NCBI GenBank assembly: GCA_964617665.1
Contig: CAZUAH010000001.1
Coordinates: 1 to 64,000, forward strand
Reading direction: 5' to 3'
Length of the DNA: 64,000 nucleotides
Origin: JADHUC01 sp964617665
Lineage (GTDB): Bacteria; Planctomycetota; Planctomycetia; Pirellulales; Pirellulaceae
The position numbers were made by a program, and so were the translations under genes. The notes below the pieces were generated by a model that saw only the letters and a list, made by a program, of their open reading frames with translations, had not been told where the DNA came from and ran no database searches. Positions 33,842 to 43,611 of the stretch are shown one piece after another; positions within the stretch are counted from its first letter, which is position 1, and each line of letters starts with the position of its first letter.

Positions 33842-35473
33842 ATGCTAACCATCGGCAGTCGCCGATCCCTCATCATTTGGGCGGCTCCACTGATTGTCGC
33901 CGTGTCGGAAGTGCCGGGCGCCATCGCGCAGATGCCCATCGACGGCTCAAGTCCTTGCATGGAGCATCTGCTTCGGGAGGTCGACGCACTGAAGGAAGAG
34001 GTGCGCTACTTGCGAGTTCGAGATGCATCAAGGCAAGTCTCAGAACACCCGGTCATTAAGAGGTTGCCGCCGGTGGCTGAGGTCGAGCGTAGCGAGCCCG
34101 CAGGGCCGGACACCTGGGGGCTAACCACTCGTTCCTCGTCGCTCGCCCCCAGCCACCAAACTCCATCCGTGAATATTCAGGAATTGGGGACTGCTGACGG
34201 CAACGCGATAACCTCGACGGCGGCGCGTATTCCCAACTTGACGGCGGAGGCCACTCCTGCATCGTTCTTGCAACCCGTTCCTGAACCGGACGAAGTCGAC
34301 TTGGACACCGTAATCGACGATGCGTTAAGACCCACGGGCGAGTTCTCCCATGGATCACGGCCCTTTGATGTCGGCATGGACTTGTATTCGCCACCGGCTT
34401 TCGAAGGTGGACTGATCATCTACGGGCATAATGTTGCGATGAAGATCGGCGGCTACGTTAAGGCCGACTTTATTCACGACTTCAACGCCATTGACGCGAC
34501 GGATGCATTTGACACGACCACGATACCCGTTGGAACTCCGCCTCGAACCAATTCACGATTTCATGGCCGGCAGTCGCGACTGAGTTTTGATACGCGCTGG
34601 ACGTCCAATCAACGTACCATTCGGATTCTTGTTGAAGGCGACTTCTTCAGCGAAGGTGATCGCTATCGGCTGCGTCACGCTTATGGCGAAGTGGGTCCGT
34701 TGTTGGTGGGACGAACATGGACGACGTTCACGGACGTTGCCGCGGCTCCAGCAACACTGGATTTCGAAGGCTCGGTATCCGCCGTGAATCGCCGACAGGC
34801 CCAGGCCCGTTGGACGCAATCGATCCTCTGCGATGACCTTACCCTTGCTCTGGCAATCGAGGAGACACGGTTCATCATCGAAACGCCGGTCAACCTATCT
34901 GTTGACCCGCGCAGCCCTTCACCGGACTTTGCCGGACACGTGCGACTGAAGCGGGAATGGGGCCAATTTCAACTCGGAGGTCTCTATCGCATCGTCGGGG
35001 TCCAGCCGACCGGGGCAAGTGTTCCGCAGTTTGGGGACGAAGTCCAGACGGGGCATGCCTGGGGGCTCAACTTCACAGGAGCTATCCTCGCTACACGATC
35101 TACCAAGGCGTACTACCAGATCTTGTTTGGCGAAGGCATCGGGAGCTATCGCGGCCTGCCGGACGCGGCACCAACAAAAGACGACGAAATTGGGGGCTTG
35201 CCCCTGTTTGGCTGGATGGTCGGCATCACACACGAGTGGACCGACGGGCTGAGTTCAAACTTCACGTATGCCGAAAACAGCCTCGAGAACACAACCTCTC
35301 AAGATCCTGACAGTGTGCATCGCACTACGTACTTGGCCGCCAATGTCATGTGGAAACCACTGGACCGTGTCCGGGTCGGCATCGAATATCTGTATGGGCT
35401 CCGAGAAAACGTCGACCGTGCCGTCGGAGTGGCGAACCGTGTTCAGGCCGCGTTCATCTTCGATTTACCTTGA
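33842..35473 (+). CDS. Outer-membrane porin, DcaP-like
   Basis: A 543-residue protein. The ATG follows GAAGGGAAACTAA, and a signal peptide ends at AIAQ. Residues 38-60 form a short coiled coil (LLREVDALKEEVRYLRVR), typical of porins of this type, followed by a low-complexity linker. The barrel starts with AMKIGGYVKADFIHDFNAID and ends VQAAFIFDLP. The family forms trimers for negatively charged or aromatic solutes, and OprP-like porins are an alternative. The last 165 or so codons recur almost unchanged at 45640-46174. It lies upstream of the DUF3604 cluster on the same strand. Confidence 0.8.
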   Translation: MLTIGSRRSLIIWAAPLIVAVSEVPGAIAQMPIDGSSPCMEHLLREVDALKEEVRYLRVRDASRQVSEHPVIKRLPPVAEVERSEPAGPDTWGLTTRSSSLAPSHQTPSVNIQELGTADGNAITSTAARIPNLTAEATPASFLQPVPEPDEVDLDTVIDDALRPTGEFSHGSRPFDVGMDLYSPPAFEGGLIIYGHNVAMKIGGYVKADFIHDFNAIDATDAFDTTTIPVGTPPRTNSRFHGRQSRLSFDTRWTSNQRTIRILVEGDFFSEGDRYRLRHAYGEVGPLLVGRTWTTFTDVAAAPATLDFEGSVSAVNRRQAQARWTQSILCDDLTLALAIEETRFIIETPVNLSVDPRSPSPDFAGHVRLKREWGQFQLGGLYRIVGVQPTGASVPQFGDEVQTGHAWGLNFTGAILATRSTKAYYQILFGEGIGSYRGLPDAAPTKDDEIGGLPLFGWMVGITHEWTDGLSSNFTYAENSLENTTSQDPDSVHRTTYLAANVMWKPLDRVRVGIEYLYGLRENVDRAVGVANRVQAAFIFDLP

Positions 35474-35474
35474 C
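34979..35474. repeat. Direct repeat, copy A (porin 3' end)
   Basis: From about 34979 to 35474 this DNA is repeated at 45677-46172 with a constant offset of 10,698 bp and no gaps. By eye there is one difference (A at 35467, G at 46165), which is silent. The region between the two copies holds the whole DUF3604-HupE cluster. Confidence 0.85.
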
Positions 35475-35500
35475 CATCTCACGAACGCTGGCCGGCCCCA

Positions 35501-35606
35501 GGTTCCCAAGCTCTCGCTTTGGAACCCATACCGCGCGAAGCTTCGCTTCGGAGGCCGGGAAACACAGCTTCCCGAGTGTGCGTTCCCAAGCCGGAGCTTG
35601 GGAACG
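35501..35606. repeat. GTTCCCAAGC-type palindromic repeats
   Basis: CGTTCCCAAGC (35581-35591) and GCTTGGGAACG (35596-35606) form a perfect 11-bp stem with loop CGGA. An imperfect relative, GGTTCCCAAGC-TCTC-GCTTTGGAACC, opens the block at 35501. Translation gives VPKLRLGN, seen in many spurious small proteins. The block starts just behind the porin stop and could terminate its transcript. Confidence 0.55.
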
Positions 35607-35684
35607 AGAGCCAACGAGAACGGCTGGGGCCCCCTGGCCGGAGCTTGAGAGCGAGAACCGCCGGGTTGCTTTCGTGTACGTACG

Positions 35685-35800
35685 TTAATCGTCGCCTTGC
35701 GCATCGCCAGACCCGTTGCCCGTGTTGCCCAACAGCCACGGCCAGGGTTCGTCAGTCGCGTCAGGGGAAAAGTGTCGCATTCGCTGAGGCGCTCGCGGAA
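35685..35800 (-). pseudogene. C-terminal remnant of a SpoIIAA-like protein
   Basis: The minus strand encodes MRHFSPDATDEPWPWLL before a TAA at 35685-35687. This matches the end of the intact SpoIIAA-like protein at 44615-45001 (IRHFSPDETHEASAWLL). No frame upstream continues the domain, so only the last 30 or so codons survive. Confidence 0.6.
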
Positions 35801-35973
35801 ACCTGTGATGTCGAAATCGACCCGAGAACGCAGATTCCAAAGCTGCAATTGATCCGTTAAAGTCTAGATTGAACTGGATAACGTGGTATTCATGCTGACC
35901 GACTGAGGAAGCGCAGATGGGCGGGTGTACAACTGTGGGACTACGCACAATCAGCCTCTGTCGCGAATCAACG

Positions 35974-37032
35974 ATGACGACAGCCCCCGGCGCGCGGCAC
36001 GCGTTGCTCGCAGTGTGCGTTGTCTTTGCGTCCATGAATGGTGCCAACGCGTGTCCCGTTTGCCTGCCGTTTCCGCAGAAGACGGCTGCTGACTATCTCA
36101 TCGAAGGCGAAGTCGTGGTCTTTGCTCGTGAGGATCCTGGCAAGCCGTTTTCCTATAAGGCGGTCAAAGTCCTCAAAGGCAATTCTGGGGCGATTAGCAC
36201 GGATCTATTTCTCGACAGTCTGACTCGTCGTCGGCTGAAAGCGAATGAGAATCAAGTCGCGGTGCTTGTTCGCGCGGGTGACAATCAGCCGTGGCGTAAT
36301 CTGGGGATCGCCAACGAAGAGTATCAACACGTTGTACGCCGTATTCTCATATTCGCTCAGGAATGGAATGGGAAGGCGGGGGCGCGAAAACGGTGTGAGT
36401 TCTTCCTGTCTCTGTTCGGGCACAAGAACCGCGCTCTTTCGGAGTTGGCGTACCTAGAACTTGGCAGGGCGCCCTACAGCACGATCAAACGGGTCGCCCG
36501 GTTCGTTGCTGATAGCGATCTTCCTCCGCTGCTGGAGCGGCGCGAGTACATCGAGTGGCGTTCGCTGGCAATCCTGATGCTGGCCCAAAGTGCTGACGAG
36601 CGGGATCGGAAGTTTGTGGAAGACAGTTTTGACAGCTGCCGCAGATTCTCGCTGACAACCAACCTTGCCGCGTGGGCGACCGCTTTCATCGAACTTAATG
36701 AGGGCGGTGCAATCGAATTGATCGAAGAAGAGTACCTCTGCAATCCGGGCCGCACCGAACCGGAAGTCCATGCCGTCATTACGGCGTTGTCGGTTCATGG
36801 CCGTGACGGACATACACACCTGCGCGATCGAATCGTGCGCAGTTATGGGATTGCGATCAGGAATCAGCCGGCAGTCGCCGGCCGAATTGCCAAAGATCTG
36901 ACAGATTGGAAGAAGTGGGAGTACCGGAAAGAAGTCAGCCAGCTTGCGGCAGAGTCAAATATCAAATTCGAGACGTGGGAAGCACAGGCGATCCAGGACT
37001 ATCTGAAATGCTCAGTGCTACCGGGAGGTTGA
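35974..37032 (+). CDS. Secreted protein of unknown function with CPVC motif
   Basis: A 352-residue protein read from MTTAPGARHALLAVCVVFA; an ATG 57 bases upstream would spoil the signal peptide. Cleavage near GANA leaves CPVCLPFPQ at the mature N-terminus, so a thioredoxin-like or metal-binding Cys pair, or a lipid anchor, is possible. The next 110 residues look beta-rich (DYLIEGEVVVFARE, AVLVRAGDNQPW). The second half is helical and may be HEAT-like (LLERREYIEWRSLAILMLAQ). I do not recognise a named family. It lies 130 bp upstream of the DUF3604 pair on the same strand and may belong to that unit. Confidence 0.7.
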   Translation: MTTAPGARHALLAVCVVFASMNGANACPVCLPFPQKTAADYLIEGEVVVFAREDPGKPFSYKAVKVLKGNSGAISTDLFLDSLTRRRLKANENQVAVLVRAGDNQPWRNLGIANEEYQHVVRRILIFAQEWNGKAGARKRCEFFLSLFGHKNRALSELAYLELGRAPYSTIKRVARFVADSDLPPLLERREYIEWRSLAILMLAQSADERDRKFVEDSFDSCRRFSLTTNLAAWATAFIELNEGGAIELIEEEYLCNPGRTEPEVHAVITALSVHGRDGHTHLRDRIVRSYGIAIRNQPAVAGRIAKDLTDWKKWEYRKEVSQLAAESNIKFETWEAQAIQDYLKCSVLPGG

Positions 37033-37164
37033 AGCCCAAGGCAGCCGGGTCGCCATGTGAAGGTGGGCCCGCCCCGGTTGGCGGAGGTTCAGCGGGCCAC
37101 TAGAATTGGGCGGTTGACGATCTTGGACGTTCGTGACAGAGAAACCCGGTACGAGGAGACGGCA

Positions 37165-39108
37165 ATGACGAATGCACGCGGCTTGTCAGATGCAAATCAC
37201 ATGAAGGCAGGGATGCTTTCTCTCATTCTGGCCAGCACGATCGTTTGGCTGCACGCGTCCGCCCTTGGGCAGGATAGTCTGCCACCCAGGGACGGAGTTG
37301 CCAAGTCGATTGGAAAACGCGAGTATTCTCCGTACGCCGGACGCAGCTATCCGACCAAGGTGCTTTGGGGTGACGCTCATCTTCACACGGCAATCTCCGT
37401 GGATGCGGGAACGATGTGTCGTCTTGATCAGGAAGACGCGTTTCGTTTTGCCCGCGGTGAAGAAGTCGTATCGACTGGGGGCCTGCGAGTGAAACTATCT
37501 CGGCCTCTGGATTACATCGTCGTTTCCGATCATGCCGAGATGTACGGGTTAATGCCTCAACTCTTGAACGGCGATGCTGAGATTCTCGCGACGGAAAAGG
37601 GGCGGCGATGGCATGACATGCTCAAATCAGGTGACTACGACACGATGTTTGCGGCGGCGATGGAGATTGTCGATTCGCTTTCCAAAGACGAACCGCCGTT
37701 CAAGAGTGACAAGCTCGTCCGCAACGCCTGGCGAACCTACACGGCTCTGGCCGACAAATACGACGAACCGGGGCGTTTCACCGCACTGATCGGATATGAG
37801 TGGACGGCAATTGGCGGCTACAACCTGCACCGAAATGTGATTTTCCGTGGGGACGCCACTGTCGCGAACCGGACGGTCCCCTTCTCGCAGTTCGATAGCA
37901 AGAACCCTGAAGATCTCTGGCGCGCACTGGCCGATTTTGAAAAGAACACCGGTGCCGAGGTTCTGGCAATCCCGCATAATGGAAATCTCAGTAACGGCCG
38001 CATGTTCACCGTAGAGACGTTTGATGGCAAGCCGCTGACCAGAGAGATTGCCAGCCTGCGTGAGCGGTTTGAAACGCTAGTCGAGGTGACACAAATCAAG
38101 GGCGACGGCGAGGCACACTCGTTTCTGTCCCCCAATGACGAGTTCGCCGACTACGAAACCTGGGATCGCTCGAATCTAAACGGCACGGAGTTGAAGAAGA
38201 AGGAGATGCTGCAATACGAGTACGCCCGCGAAGCGCTCAAGACGGGACTCAGACTGGACGCAAGCCTCGGCATCAACCCGTTCAAGTTTGGAATGATCGG
38301 CAGCACCGATGCACATACGGCTCTGGCGGCTGTCCAGGAGGACAACTTCTTCGGCAAACATTCTGGTGTAGAGCCCGAGCCCAAACGTTGGGAACACATC
38401 ACCATCGGCGCGCCCGACCCCGACTTGAACGTCTACGGCTGGCAGCAGGCGGCCTCCGGATACGCAGCCGTTTGGGCGACTGAGAACACACGCGAGGCGA
38501 TCTTCGACGCCATGAAACGTAAGGAGGCTTATGCCACAACGGGCACGCGAATGACGGTCAGGTTTTTTGGCGGATGGAAATTTGATGCCAAAGATGCCAA
38601 CACCCGCTTTCCCGCAGCTGTCGGATACGAAAAAGGCGTCCCCATGGGAGGAGACTTGCGAAGTGTGCCCCGTGGGAAATCACCAACGTTCCTCGTTGCC
38701 GCTATGAAAGATGCCTACAGCGGCAATCTCGATCGAATCCAAATCATTAAGGGCTGGTTGGGCGCCGATGGCAAGACGCGGGAGCGGGTATACGATGTGG
38801 TCGTGTCCGATGGTCGTCAAATCGGCGAGGAAGGCCGCTGCCGGGCACCCGTTGGCAATACGGTCGATGTCAAGAACGCGACTTGGACCAACACGATTGG
38901 CGATCCGGAATTGATCGGAGTTTGGACCGATCCGGAATTTGATCCAAATCAACGTGCATTTTACTACGCGAGGGTGATCGAGATTCCGACACCGCGCTGG
39001 ACCGCCTACGAAGCCTTGCGTTTCGGTGTTAGAATGTCGGACGACGTTCCCATGACGACCCAGGAACGGGCCTACACATCGCCCATCTGGTTCACACCGT
39101 CCAGATAG
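37165..39108 (+). CDS. DUF3604 protein, copy 1 (PHP-like metal-dependent hydrolase fold)
   Basis: A 647-residue exported protein. The start MTNARGLSDANHMKAGM follows GAGGAGA, with a signal ending ASALGQ. The DUF3604 domain fills the rest. A probable metal site includes WGDAHLHTAISVD (H-x-H), VVSDHAEM, IPHNGNLSNG and DAHTALAAVQEDNFFGKHSG. The order resembles PHP phosphoesterases, which bind two or three metals. Function in this family is not established, and hydrolysis of a phosphate or sulfate ester is an inference. It is a tandem paralogue of the next gene (shared IIKGWLGADGK / TNTIGDPELI blocks). Confidence 0.85.
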   Translation: MTNARGLSDANHMKAGMLSLILASTIVWLHASALGQDSLPPRDGVAKSIGKREYSPYAGRSYPTKVLWGDAHLHTAISVDAGTMCRLDQEDAFRFARGEEVVSTGGLRVKLSRPLDYIVVSDHAEMYGLMPQLLNGDAEILATEKGRRWHDMLKSGDYDTMFAAAMEIVDSLSKDEPPFKSDKLVRNAWRTYTALADKYDEPGRFTALIGYEWTAIGGYNLHRNVIFRGDATVANRTVPFSQFDSKNPEDLWRALADFEKNTGAEVLAIPHNGNLSNGRMFTVETFDGKPLTREIASLRERFETLVEVTQIKGDGEAHSFLSPNDEFADYETWDRSNLNGTELKKKEMLQYEYAREALKTGLRLDASLGINPFKFGMIGSTDAHTALAAVQEDNFFGKHSGVEPEPKRWEHITIGAPDPDLNVYGWQQAASGYAAVWATENTREAIFDAMKRKEAYATTGTRMTVRFFGGWKFDAKDANTRFPAAVGYEKGVPMGGDLRSVPRGKSPTFLVAAMKDAYSGNLDRIQIIKGWLGADGKTRERVYDVVVSDGRQIGEEGRCRAPVGNTVDVKNATWTNTIGDPELIGVWTDPEFDPNQRAFYYARVIEIPTPRWTAYEALRFGVRMSDDVPMTTQERAYTSPIWFTPSR

Positions 39109-39198
39109 GCTTGCGTCCGCCGGGCTGCGGCCGCAGACGAGATATGCGACGCCGCGTCAGAACAGAAACGGACTTGAACAGAGAGGATTGAGCGCATC

Positions 39199-41097
39199 AT
39201 GAAGACTACTCTCATTTATGCCCTTACGATGGCCGGGCTCTTTCTTGGCACTGTTTCGTACGGACAAACGGACGCCTATATGGAAAGGGAAGCTATGAAG
39301 CTTCCCAAGAAGGAGTTTTCGCCCTACGCCAACCGTGCTTTCCCAACAAACGTCTATTTTGGCGACACGCATCTGCACACCGCGCTGTCGTTGGACAGCG
39401 GCACCTTCGGCAATCGCCTTGGGCTCGAGCAGGCTTACCGCTTCTGCCGTGGAGAAGAGGTGACTTGCTCCACGGGTCTTCGGGCGCGGCTTGGGCGGCC
39501 GCTGGATTTTGTCGTGATCGCCGACCACTCCGATGGGATGGGTTTATTTGACCTGTTGCGAAACGGCGATCCCGCGGTGGTGATTGACGAGCAGACCCGC
39601 CGGTGGCATGAGGGCATCAAGCAAGGTGGGAAGGCCGCCGTGGATGCAGCTCTGGATATCATCACGACGTTTTCGCAAGGCAAGACACCCATTCCCACCA
39701 ATTCTCCGGAACTCTCACGCCCGGTCTGGGACGAGTGCGTGAAGATGGCGGAAATGTACAACGAGCCAGGAAAATTCACGGCCTTCATCGGCTATGAGTG
39801 GACTTCCCTGGTGAAAGGAAACAATCTGCACCGCGTGGTCATTTACCGCGACGGCGCCGAGCGGGCAGGGCGGGTGCTCCCCTACACACTGGCCGATAGC
39901 GCCGATCCAGAAGATCTCTGGCAAGCGCTTGCCGGCTACGAGCAGAAAACAGGTGGACGAGTTCTGGCCATTCCGCACAACGGGAATCTGAGCAACGGCC
40001 TGATGTTCGACGTCGAAACGCTCTCCGGCGGACGCATCACCAGAGAATACGCCGAAGCGCGACAACGCTGGGAGCCACTCTACGAGACGACACAAATCAA
40101 GGGTGATGGTGAGGCCCATCCCTTCTTGTCGCCGGATGACGAATTTGCCGACTACGAGACGTGGGATCTTGGGAACCTGGATATGAGTCAAGCCAAGACG
40201 AAGGGCATGCTTCCAGGGGATTACTTGCGTTCCGGGCTGAAACGCGGTCTTGAGTTCGAACAGCGGCTGGGAGTCAACCCGTACAAATACGGCCAGGTTG
40301 GTAGCACCGATTCACACACTTCGATGCCTGCTGTGGGAGAGGAGAACTTCTTCGGCAAGCATTCGGGAGTGGAACCGTCACCCGAGCGCGCGGCCCACGT
40401 TGCGCTCGGTGGCGAATATGGCAAGATTTACGGTTGGCAAATGGCATCCTCTGGATACGCTGCGGTATGGGCGCCGGAGAACACACGCGAAGCGATTTGG
40501 GACGCGATGATGCGTAAGGAAACGTATGCCACCACGGGGCCACGGATGCTGGTTCGTTTCTTTGGCGGTTGGGACTTTGCGGCAGAGGACGCGCAGAGCC
40601 GGCTTCCTGCCGGCGTTGGTTACTCCAAAGGCGTTCCGATGGGCGGCGACTTGCGCAAGGCTCCGGTAGGCAAGAAGCCTACGTTTCTTGTTGCGGCCAT
40701 GAAGGACTCGATGAGCGGCAACCTCGATCGCATCCAGATCATCAAGGGCTGGGTGGAGGCCGATGGTAGGGCCTGCGAGAGAATCTACGACGTTGTCGTC
40801 TCCGATGCTCGCGTGATCGGTGCGGATGGTCGCTGCCAAACTCCCGTTGGCAATACAGTGAATGTTGCGAAGGCCATCTGGACCAATACCATCGGTGACC
40901 CCGAACTCATCACCGTGTGGACCGATCCCGAGTTCGATTCTACGCAGCGCGCCTTCTACTACGCGCGTGTCATCGAAATCCCCACTCCGCGATGGACAGC
41001 GTATGAGGCCCTTCGTTTCGGTATTGGCATGCCGGAGGGATGCCAGATGACGACGCAGGAGCGAGCCTACACATCGCCCATCTGGTACACTCCGTGA
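39199..41097 (+). CDS. DUF3604 protein, copy 2
   Basis: A 632-residue exported paralogue of the preceding gene. The signal is MKTTLIYALTMAGLFLGTV ending SYGQ. All likely metal residues are conserved: FGDTHLHTALSLDSG, VIADHSDGM, IPHNGNLSNGLMF and DSHTSMPAVGEENFFGKHSG. The two proteins are alike along their whole length but differ around residues 55-75, where this copy has an extra insert (GTFGNRLGLEQAYRF), which may change specificity. It begins 90 bp after copy 1. The PpiC-like gene begins 41 bp after its stop, or overlaps it if the GTG at 41094 is used. Confidence 0.87.
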   Translation: MKTTLIYALTMAGLFLGTVSYGQTDAYMEREAMKLPKKEFSPYANRAFPTNVYFGDTHLHTALSLDSGTFGNRLGLEQAYRFCRGEEVTCSTGLRARLGRPLDFVVIADHSDGMGLFDLLRNGDPAVVIDEQTRRWHEGIKQGGKAAVDAALDIITTFSQGKTPIPTNSPELSRPVWDECVKMAEMYNEPGKFTAFIGYEWTSLVKGNNLHRVVIYRDGAERAGRVLPYTLADSADPEDLWQALAGYEQKTGGRVLAIPHNGNLSNGLMFDVETLSGGRITREYAEARQRWEPLYETTQIKGDGEAHPFLSPDDEFADYETWDLGNLDMSQAKTKGMLPGDYLRSGLKRGLEFEQRLGVNPYKYGQVGSTDSHTSMPAVGEENFFGKHSGVEPSPERAAHVALGGEYGKIYGWQMASSGYAAVWAPENTREAIWDAMMRKETYATTGPRMLVRFFGGWDFAAEDAQSRLPAGVGYSKGVPMGGDLRKAPVGKKPTFLVAAMKDSMSGNLDRIQIIKGWVEADGRACERIYDVVVSDARVIGADGRCQTPVGNTVNVAKAIWTNTIGDPELITVWTDPEFDSTQRAFYYARVIEIPTPRWTAYEALRFGIGMPEGCQMTTQERAYTSPIWYTP

Positions 41098-41138
41098 GCC
41101 CAGAAGAACGTGACGTTTCGCACGAGCCAAGCAGGCAT

Positions 41139-41996
41139 ATGGCCAAGCTCTTTCGTGAACCGCTGCTGCATTTTCTCCTGATCGGAGCTGCGCTCTTTCT
41201 TGTCTACGCCTTGGCGGGAGATTCCGACACGAGCGAGTCCGATGAGCAGATCGTCGTCAGCGCCGGTCGCATTCAGCAGTTGCTGACTGTGTTTGAGAGG
41301 ACGTGGCAACGTTCGCCCACCCGAGAGGAGCTTCAGGGGCTGATCGACGATTTCGTCTTGGAGGAGATTTACTACCGGCAAGCCGTCGCGATGGGGATTG
41401 ACCGCGATGACACGATCATTCGCCGTCGCCTTCGACAGAAGCTCGAATTTCTGACCGACGATATGGCCATGCTGGGCGAAGCGACCGACGACGAACTTGC
41501 GGCTTACCTCGCCGAGAACGAGGACAAATTTCGCGAATCTCCGACCTATGCCTTTCAGCAAATCTACTTCAATCCAGAGAAACACGGTGAAGCCCCGGCA
41601 GAATTTGTGACCCGGCAACTTGAGGCTCTTCGAGCTGGCGAGGCGGCCGAAGGCGACCCCAGCCTCCTGCCGGAGTCCTTCGATCAATCCTCGCGTCGAA
41701 GTGTGGACAGCACTTTTGGCACGGGTTTCTCACGAGAGCTGGATGAACTCACGATCGGCCAATGGCACGGACCGTTAAGCTCCGGACTCGGCTTGCACCT
41801 GATCAGGATTGACAAGCGCACAGAAGGCCGGCTTCCCGAACTCGCAAAGATTCGACCGATCGTCGAGCGAGAATGGAGCAATGACAGGCGGACCGCGATG
41901 CGTCGGCAGATGGATGATCGCATGCGTGAAAAACATGACGTCGTGATTGAGTGGCCCGAGGAGGACGTATCCTCAAGCGAGGCCGATCCGTCATGA
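41139..41996 (+). CDS. PpiC/SurA-like peptidyl-prolyl isomerase, membrane anchored
   Basis: A 285-residue protein beginning MAKLFREPLLHFLLIGAALF, an N-terminal anchor. A GTG at 41094, overlapping the DUF3604 stop, is an alternative start. Residues 45-150 are the helical SurA-like chaperone part (TWQRSPTREELQGLIDDFVL). Residues 155-265 resemble a parvulin domain (TYAFQQIYFNPEKHG, then FGTGFSRELDELTIGQWHGP and GLHLIRIDKRTEG). It should help fold exported proteins, most simply the DUF3604 pair. Its TGA overlaps the next ATG. Confidence 0.85.
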   Translation: MAKLFREPLLHFLLIGAALFLVYALAGDSDTSESDEQIVVSAGRIQQLLTVFERTWQRSPTREELQGLIDDFVLEEIYYRQAVAMGIDRDDTIIRRRLRQKLEFLTDDMAMLGEATDDELAAYLAENEDKFRESPTYAFQQIYFNPEKHGEAPAEFVTRQLEALRAGEAAEGDPSLLPESFDQSSRRSVDSTFGTGFSRELDELTIGQWHGPLSSGLGLHLIRIDKRTEGRLPELAKIRPIVEREWSNDRRTAMRRQMDDRMREKHDVVIEWPEEDVSSSEADPS

Positions 41997-43003
41997 ACAC
42001 TCGTGTGATTTGTTTCTGCGTTGCACTCGCCGTGTGGCCCCAGTCGCTCGCGCGAGCCCATGAAATGCGGCCGGCCTACCTTGAAATCCGTGAGTCTCCT
42101 CCGGATACCTACGACGTGCTCTGGAAGGTCCCTGCGCGTGGTATCGATCAACGGTTTGGTCTTTATCTTCGTTTCGCGGATGATGTCCAGGTGGTAGGCG
42201 AGCCGGTCAGTGCGTTCGTGGTGGCGTCCCACGTCCAGCGCATGCAGATCAAACGAGCGGGTGGTCTGACGGGAACGCCGATCACCATCGACGGCTTGTC
42301 CGGCACGTACACCGACGTGCTGCTACGCCTCGAAAGACTCGACGGCACTCAGATCACACGTCGGCTGACGCCGGTGCAGCCGTCCTACGTCGTCGAAGCC
42401 AGACCGGGCCTCGCTCAGACAGCGTGGTCGTTCCTGGTTCTTGGGGTGGAACACATTCTGGTTGGCGTAGACCATCTGCTATTCGTTCTCGGGTTGATGC
42501 TGATCGTGAAGAATCCGAAGACGCTGGTGAAAACGATCACGGCGTTCACCGTGGCCCACAGTATTACGCTCGCGATCGCCACACTCGGGTATGCCAGCGC
42601 ACCACTACCGCCACTGAACGCTGGAATCGCGTTGAGTATTTTGTTCCTCGGCCCGGAGATTGTCCGTTCGTGGCGAGGCGAGACCAGCTTGACCATTCGT
42701 TATCCGTGGGTCGTGGCGTTTCTGTTTGGGCTGCTGCACGGCTTCGGCTTTGCCAGCGGACTCAGCACAACGGGCATGCCGCAGGCCGAAGTGCCGCTGG
42801 CATTGCTGTTTTTCAATGTGGGCGTGGAGCTCGGGCAGTTGAGTTTCGTCTTCCTGGCTCTCGCCTTGGCGCGGTCGTTCCGGGTGCTCGAAATCCGCTG
42901 GCCTCGCTGGGTTGAGGCAGCCCCGGGATACACCGTCGGCAGCCTCGGCGCTTTTTGGACTATCGAACGTACAGCCGTACTGTTGGGAGTATTGCCCCTA
43001 TGA
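41993..43003 (+). CDS. HupE/UreJ family membrane protein (HupE_2 type)
   Basis: A 336-residue protein. The signal peptide ends ARAHEM, so the mature chain opens with a histidine. An extracytoplasmic beta domain of about 120 residues (PAYLEIRESPPDTYDVLWKV) follows. Seven or so membrane helices come next, carrying LGVEHILVGVDHLLFVLGL, VAHSITLAIATLG and LLHGFGFASGL. Those His/Asp patterns are typical of HupE/UreJ proteins, thought to move nickel or cobalt. The ATG overlaps the PpiC stop (ATGA), and the stop overlaps the next ATG in the same way. Confidence 0.88.
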   Translation: MNTRVICFCVALAVWPQSLARAHEMRPAYLEIRESPPDTYDVLWKVPARGIDQRFGLYLRFADDVQVVGEPVSAFVVASHVQRMQIKRAGGLTGTPITIDGLSGTYTDVLLRLERLDGTQITRRLTPVQPSYVVEARPGLAQTAWSFLVLGVEHILVGVDHLLFVLGLMLIVKNPKTLVKTITAFTVAHSITLAIATLGYASAPLPPLNAGIALSILFLGPEIVRSWRGETSLTIRYPWVVAFLFGLLHGFGFASGLSTTGMPQAEVPLALLFFNVGVELGQLSFVFLALALARSFRVLEIRWPRWVEAAPGYTVGSLGAFWTIERTAVLLGVLPL

Positions 43004-43611
43004 GTTTTCGCCGACGAGAAATGGACCGCTTCGTGATTCTCGTATGCGTGGCTGTAATCCTGCTCCTAACTCGGCCCGCATTTGCGCATACGGAATACGG
43101 CGAAGTAACCGGATTCCTGACCGGGCTGGAACATCCGTGGTCCGGCTTGGACCATATTCTGGCGATGCTGGCCGTCGGTTTGTGGGGCGCTCAACTTGGG
43201 AAGCCAGCGATCTGGCTGTTGCCGATCGTGTTTCCCATGGTCATGTCGATGGGCGCTTTCCTGGGACTGATCGGCACTCCCGTCCCGGGCGTGGAAATCG
43301 GCATCGCGTTATCGGCCGTGGTCCTCGGTGTCATGGTTTGTGCTGAAGCCCGCCCGAAATTGGCTGTTGCTGCGGTCCTTGTCGGCACATTCGCGATCTT
43401 CCACGGCCACGCGCACGGAACGGAACTGCCGGAAGGCCAAAGCGGCATCCTGTACAGCCTGGGGTTCGTCATCGGCACAGGCGGCCTTCACGCCCTGGGT
43501 ATTGCGATCGGCATGATTCACAAGTGGCCCGCCGGAAAACGAACGATTCGTTCAACCGGTGCGTTGATTGCGATCGGCGGCGCAATTTTTCTCTGGAGGG
43601 CCGTAGCATGA
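43000..43611 (+). CDS. HupE/UreJ nickel/cobalt-permease-like protein
   Basis: A 203-residue classic HupE/UreJ protein (Pfam PF04955). The signal peptide leaves H30 as the new N-terminus (AFA before HTEYGE), and the metal signature is H45-P-W-S-G-L-D51-H52 in helix 1. Later helices carry FHGHAHGTELPEGQ and GGLHALGIAIG. Such proteins supply nickel to hydrogenase or urease, or mediate cobalt uptake. Neither of those enzymes is present here, so the metal may be destined for the DUF3604 proteins. It is overlapped by ATGA junctions on both sides. Confidence 0.9.
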   Translation: MSFRRREMDRFVILVCVAVILLLTRPAFAHTEYGEVTGFLTGLEHPWSGLDHILAMLAVGLWGAQLGKPAIWLLPIVFPMVMSMGAFLGLIGTPVPGVEIGIALSAVVLGVMVCAEARPKLAVAAVLVGTFAIFHGHAHGTELPEGQSGILYSLGFVIGTGGLHALGIAIGMIHKWPAGKRTIRSTGALIAIGGAIFLWRAVA